The notes below the pieces were generated by a model. The model was not told the DNA's origin. It searched no databases and saw nothing but the letters and a program-made list of their open reading frames with translations. A program made the translations under genes and the position numbers. A DNA stretch of 64,000 nucleotides. Source: Pseudochryseolinea flava (GTDB lineage: Bacteria; Bacteroidota; Bacteroidia; Cytophagales; Cyclobacteriaceae). The stretch spans positions 372,001 to 436,000 of the forward strand of contig NZ_QMFY01000002.1 in the NCBI RefSeq assembly GCF_003286915.1, given 5' to 3'. This document shows positions 62,983 through 64,000 of the stretch, one piece after another. Position 1 is the stretch's first letter. Each line of letters opens with the position of its first letter.

Positions 62983-64000
62983 TTATTTCATAAAACGTTC
63001 TGGATCGAACGGATTTAAATTCATACTTGTCGGCTTCTCATCAATCAACTCTGCCACAAGTTTACCAGTAGCAGGCCCTAAACTCAGTCCCATCATGGAA
63101 TGACCTGTGGCGATAACTAAGTTTTCAAATCTAGTTCCTCTACCGATATACGGCAATCCATCTGGAGAGCATGGTCGCAGTCCGTTCCATACTTCGTTTA
63201 CATTCGGTACAGCAACATTCATCTCCGGAAAGTATTTTGGAATGCTTTCTACAATTCCCTTCACGCGATTCATATTAATGGACCGGTCTGTCCCATTGAT
63301 TTCCATGGTACCACCAAAACGTAACGATGAACCCATGGGCGTCACCGCCACTCTTCCTTCAAGCAATAAGGACGGTATTCTCAAATTCTGTTTCACGTTG
63401 TTCAAGGTAAAACTGTATCCTTTCCCCGATTGCATAGGCAAATCGATTCCGAGCTTTGCGCAAAATACACCTGACCAAGCACCGGTTGCAATCACATATT
63501 CATCATACACCTCTTCGACACCGCCAACACGGATGCCTGCAATACGCCCGCCCTTCACATTAAAATCTTCAACCTTCGTATTTGCGCGGATAGCTACACC
63601 GTTGTTTTTAAGGTGGGTAATGAGATTCTGAATGAACAGCTGAGGAATCAAATGTGCGTCACCGGGAAAGTATACTGCGCCACGCGCCTGAACTTTAACA
63701 TCTGGTTCTTTTGCCTGTGCTTCTGCCAATGTGAGTACATGCGCCTCAATCCCGTTGGCATTGGATACATGAGCTGCCTCGATTTCTTCACGTTCTGTTT
63801 CGGCAGTCCGGTAGTACATCATGAGTCCACGCTCTTCATAGCCGAACGGAAACACATTTCGCGCAGCGATGTCTTGAAAAAGCTTTTTACTAAGAAGACT
63901 TATTTCCTTTAACGCGGGAATCGATTTTGTAACATGTTCTTTGTTTGCGTGGTTATAGAATTTAAGGCCCCACTTCAGGAGGTCACCACTCAATCGCGGT
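62983..64000 (-). CDS. DadA-like FAD-dependent D-amino acid dehydrogenase, N-terminus outside the window
   Basis: The 3' portion (about 338 residues) of a DAAO/DadA-type flavoenzyme is visible and the frame stays open to the window edge. It begins PRLSGDLLKWGLKF, a typical internal segment, so the FAD-binding Rossmann N-terminus is missing. Later hallmarks are VIATGAWSG, TPMGSSLRFGG, GLRPCSPDGLPYIGR and ATGHSMMGLSLGPATGK. The family includes D-amino acid dehydrogenase and cis-4-hydroxy-D-proline oxidase (LhpB). The sequence alone does not separate these. Its position beside a DPP-IV-like peptidase and GH127 makes D-hydroxyproline an attractive substrate. Confidence 0.88.
   Translation of the reverse strand, partial: PRLSGDLLKWGLKFYNHANKEHVTKSIPALKEISLLSKKLFQDIAARNVFPFGYEERGLMMYYRTAETEREEIEAAHVSNANGIEAHVLTLAEAQAKEPDVKVQARGAVYFPGDAHLIPQLFIQNLITHLKNNGVAIRANTKVEDFNVKGGRIAGIRVGGVEEVYDEYVIATGAWSGVFCAKLGIDLPMQSGKGYSFTLNNVKQNLRIPSLLLEGRVAVTPMGSSLRFGGTMEINGTDRSINMNRVKGIVESIPKYFPEMNVAVPNVNEVWNGLRPCSPDGLPYIGRGTRFENLVIATGHSMMGLSLGPATGKLVAELIDEKPTSMNLNPFDPERFMK

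Noticed and set aside
63107-63631. Plus-strand frame of 174 codons opposite the flavoenzyme
   Set aside because: It mirrors the codon structure of the minus-strand gene and has no recognisable domain or start signal.
1-64000. CRISPR array, tRNA, rRNA, insertion sequence or prophage
   Set aside because: No direct-repeat array, no cloverleaf-type sequence with a conserved T-loop and no transposase, integrase or phage gene was found.

Overview
The window comes from a member of the Bacteroidota, most likely a cytophagale-type environmental bacterium. The support is two SusC/SusD pairs, several TonB-dependent receptors with an N-terminal carboxypeptidase-regulatory-like domain, two proteins with type IX secretion (T9SS) C-terminal sorting domains, and promoters of the Bacteroidota form TTTG-N18/19-TAnnTTTG. 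Base composition looks uniform at a little over 40% GC. I see no rRNA, tRNA, CRISPR array, insertion sequence or prophage gene. The genus cannot be fixed from the sequence.

Positions 1-12300 (sensor and metal region). The 3' end of a HAMP-GAF-PAS sensor gene is followed by a minus-strand operon (7800 down to 1228): a small His/Cys-rich membrane protein, an ABC ATPase, a siderophore-type TonB receptor and two ABC-2 (DUF3526-like) permeases. A lipoprotein-like serine hydrolase with TPR repeats lies between this operon and a plus-strand pair: a very His-rich small protein (19 His in 34 residues) and a second TonB receptor. A perfect 7-1-7 palindrome (TGCAACA-T-TGTTGCA) precedes the first His-rich gene, and an 11/15 match sits inside the promoter of the second. 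I read this as one metal regulon, probably under a Fur/Zur-family repressor.

Positions 12300-30300 (mixed housekeeping and accessory genes). These include a T9SS-sorted Ycf48-like propeller protein, a stand-alone 5'-3' exonuclease, a TPR histidine kinase, and a three-gene set (lipocalin-like protein, GNAT acetyltransferase, PD40 propeller). There is also a MocR-type regulator that lacks the PLP-binding lysine, a flavodoxin-fold oxidoreductase with a Crp/Fnr regulator, a large outer-membrane barrel with a Gly/Arg-rich insert, a lipoprotein, a fatty acid desaturase, a divergent DoxX/HxlR pair with symmetric operators, and a PhyH-type dioxygenase coupled to a membrane protein.

Positions 30300-64000 (polysaccharide or glycoprotein utilisation). 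Polysaccharide utilisation locus (PUL) 1 runs from 44101 down to 30762: SusC, SusD, two discoidin-type surface lipoproteins, GH43, a GH43-like/GH51 fusion and GH27. A T9SS-sorted gluzincin-like protein (44660-47254) separates it from PUL 2 (55188 down to 47807: GH51, SusC, SusD). A divergent AraC regulator with a strong palindrome in its promoter follows. A further minus-strand run then holds a D-amino-acid-dehydrogenase-like flavoenzyme (cut by the window end), an S9 dipeptidyl-peptidase-like enzyme, a GH127 beta-L-arabinofuranosidase with a discoidin tail, and a DUF885 metallopeptidase-like protein.

Together the right half encodes alpha- and beta-L-arabinofuranosidases, an alpha-galactosidase, three peptidase-type proteins and a flavoenzyme of the family that oxidises D-hydroxyproline. 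That combination would suit dismantling plant hydroxyproline-rich glycoproteins (extensin or arabinogalactan protein), both sugar and peptide parts. This is an inference from gene content; ordinary arabinan or arabinogalactan degradation is the main alternative.
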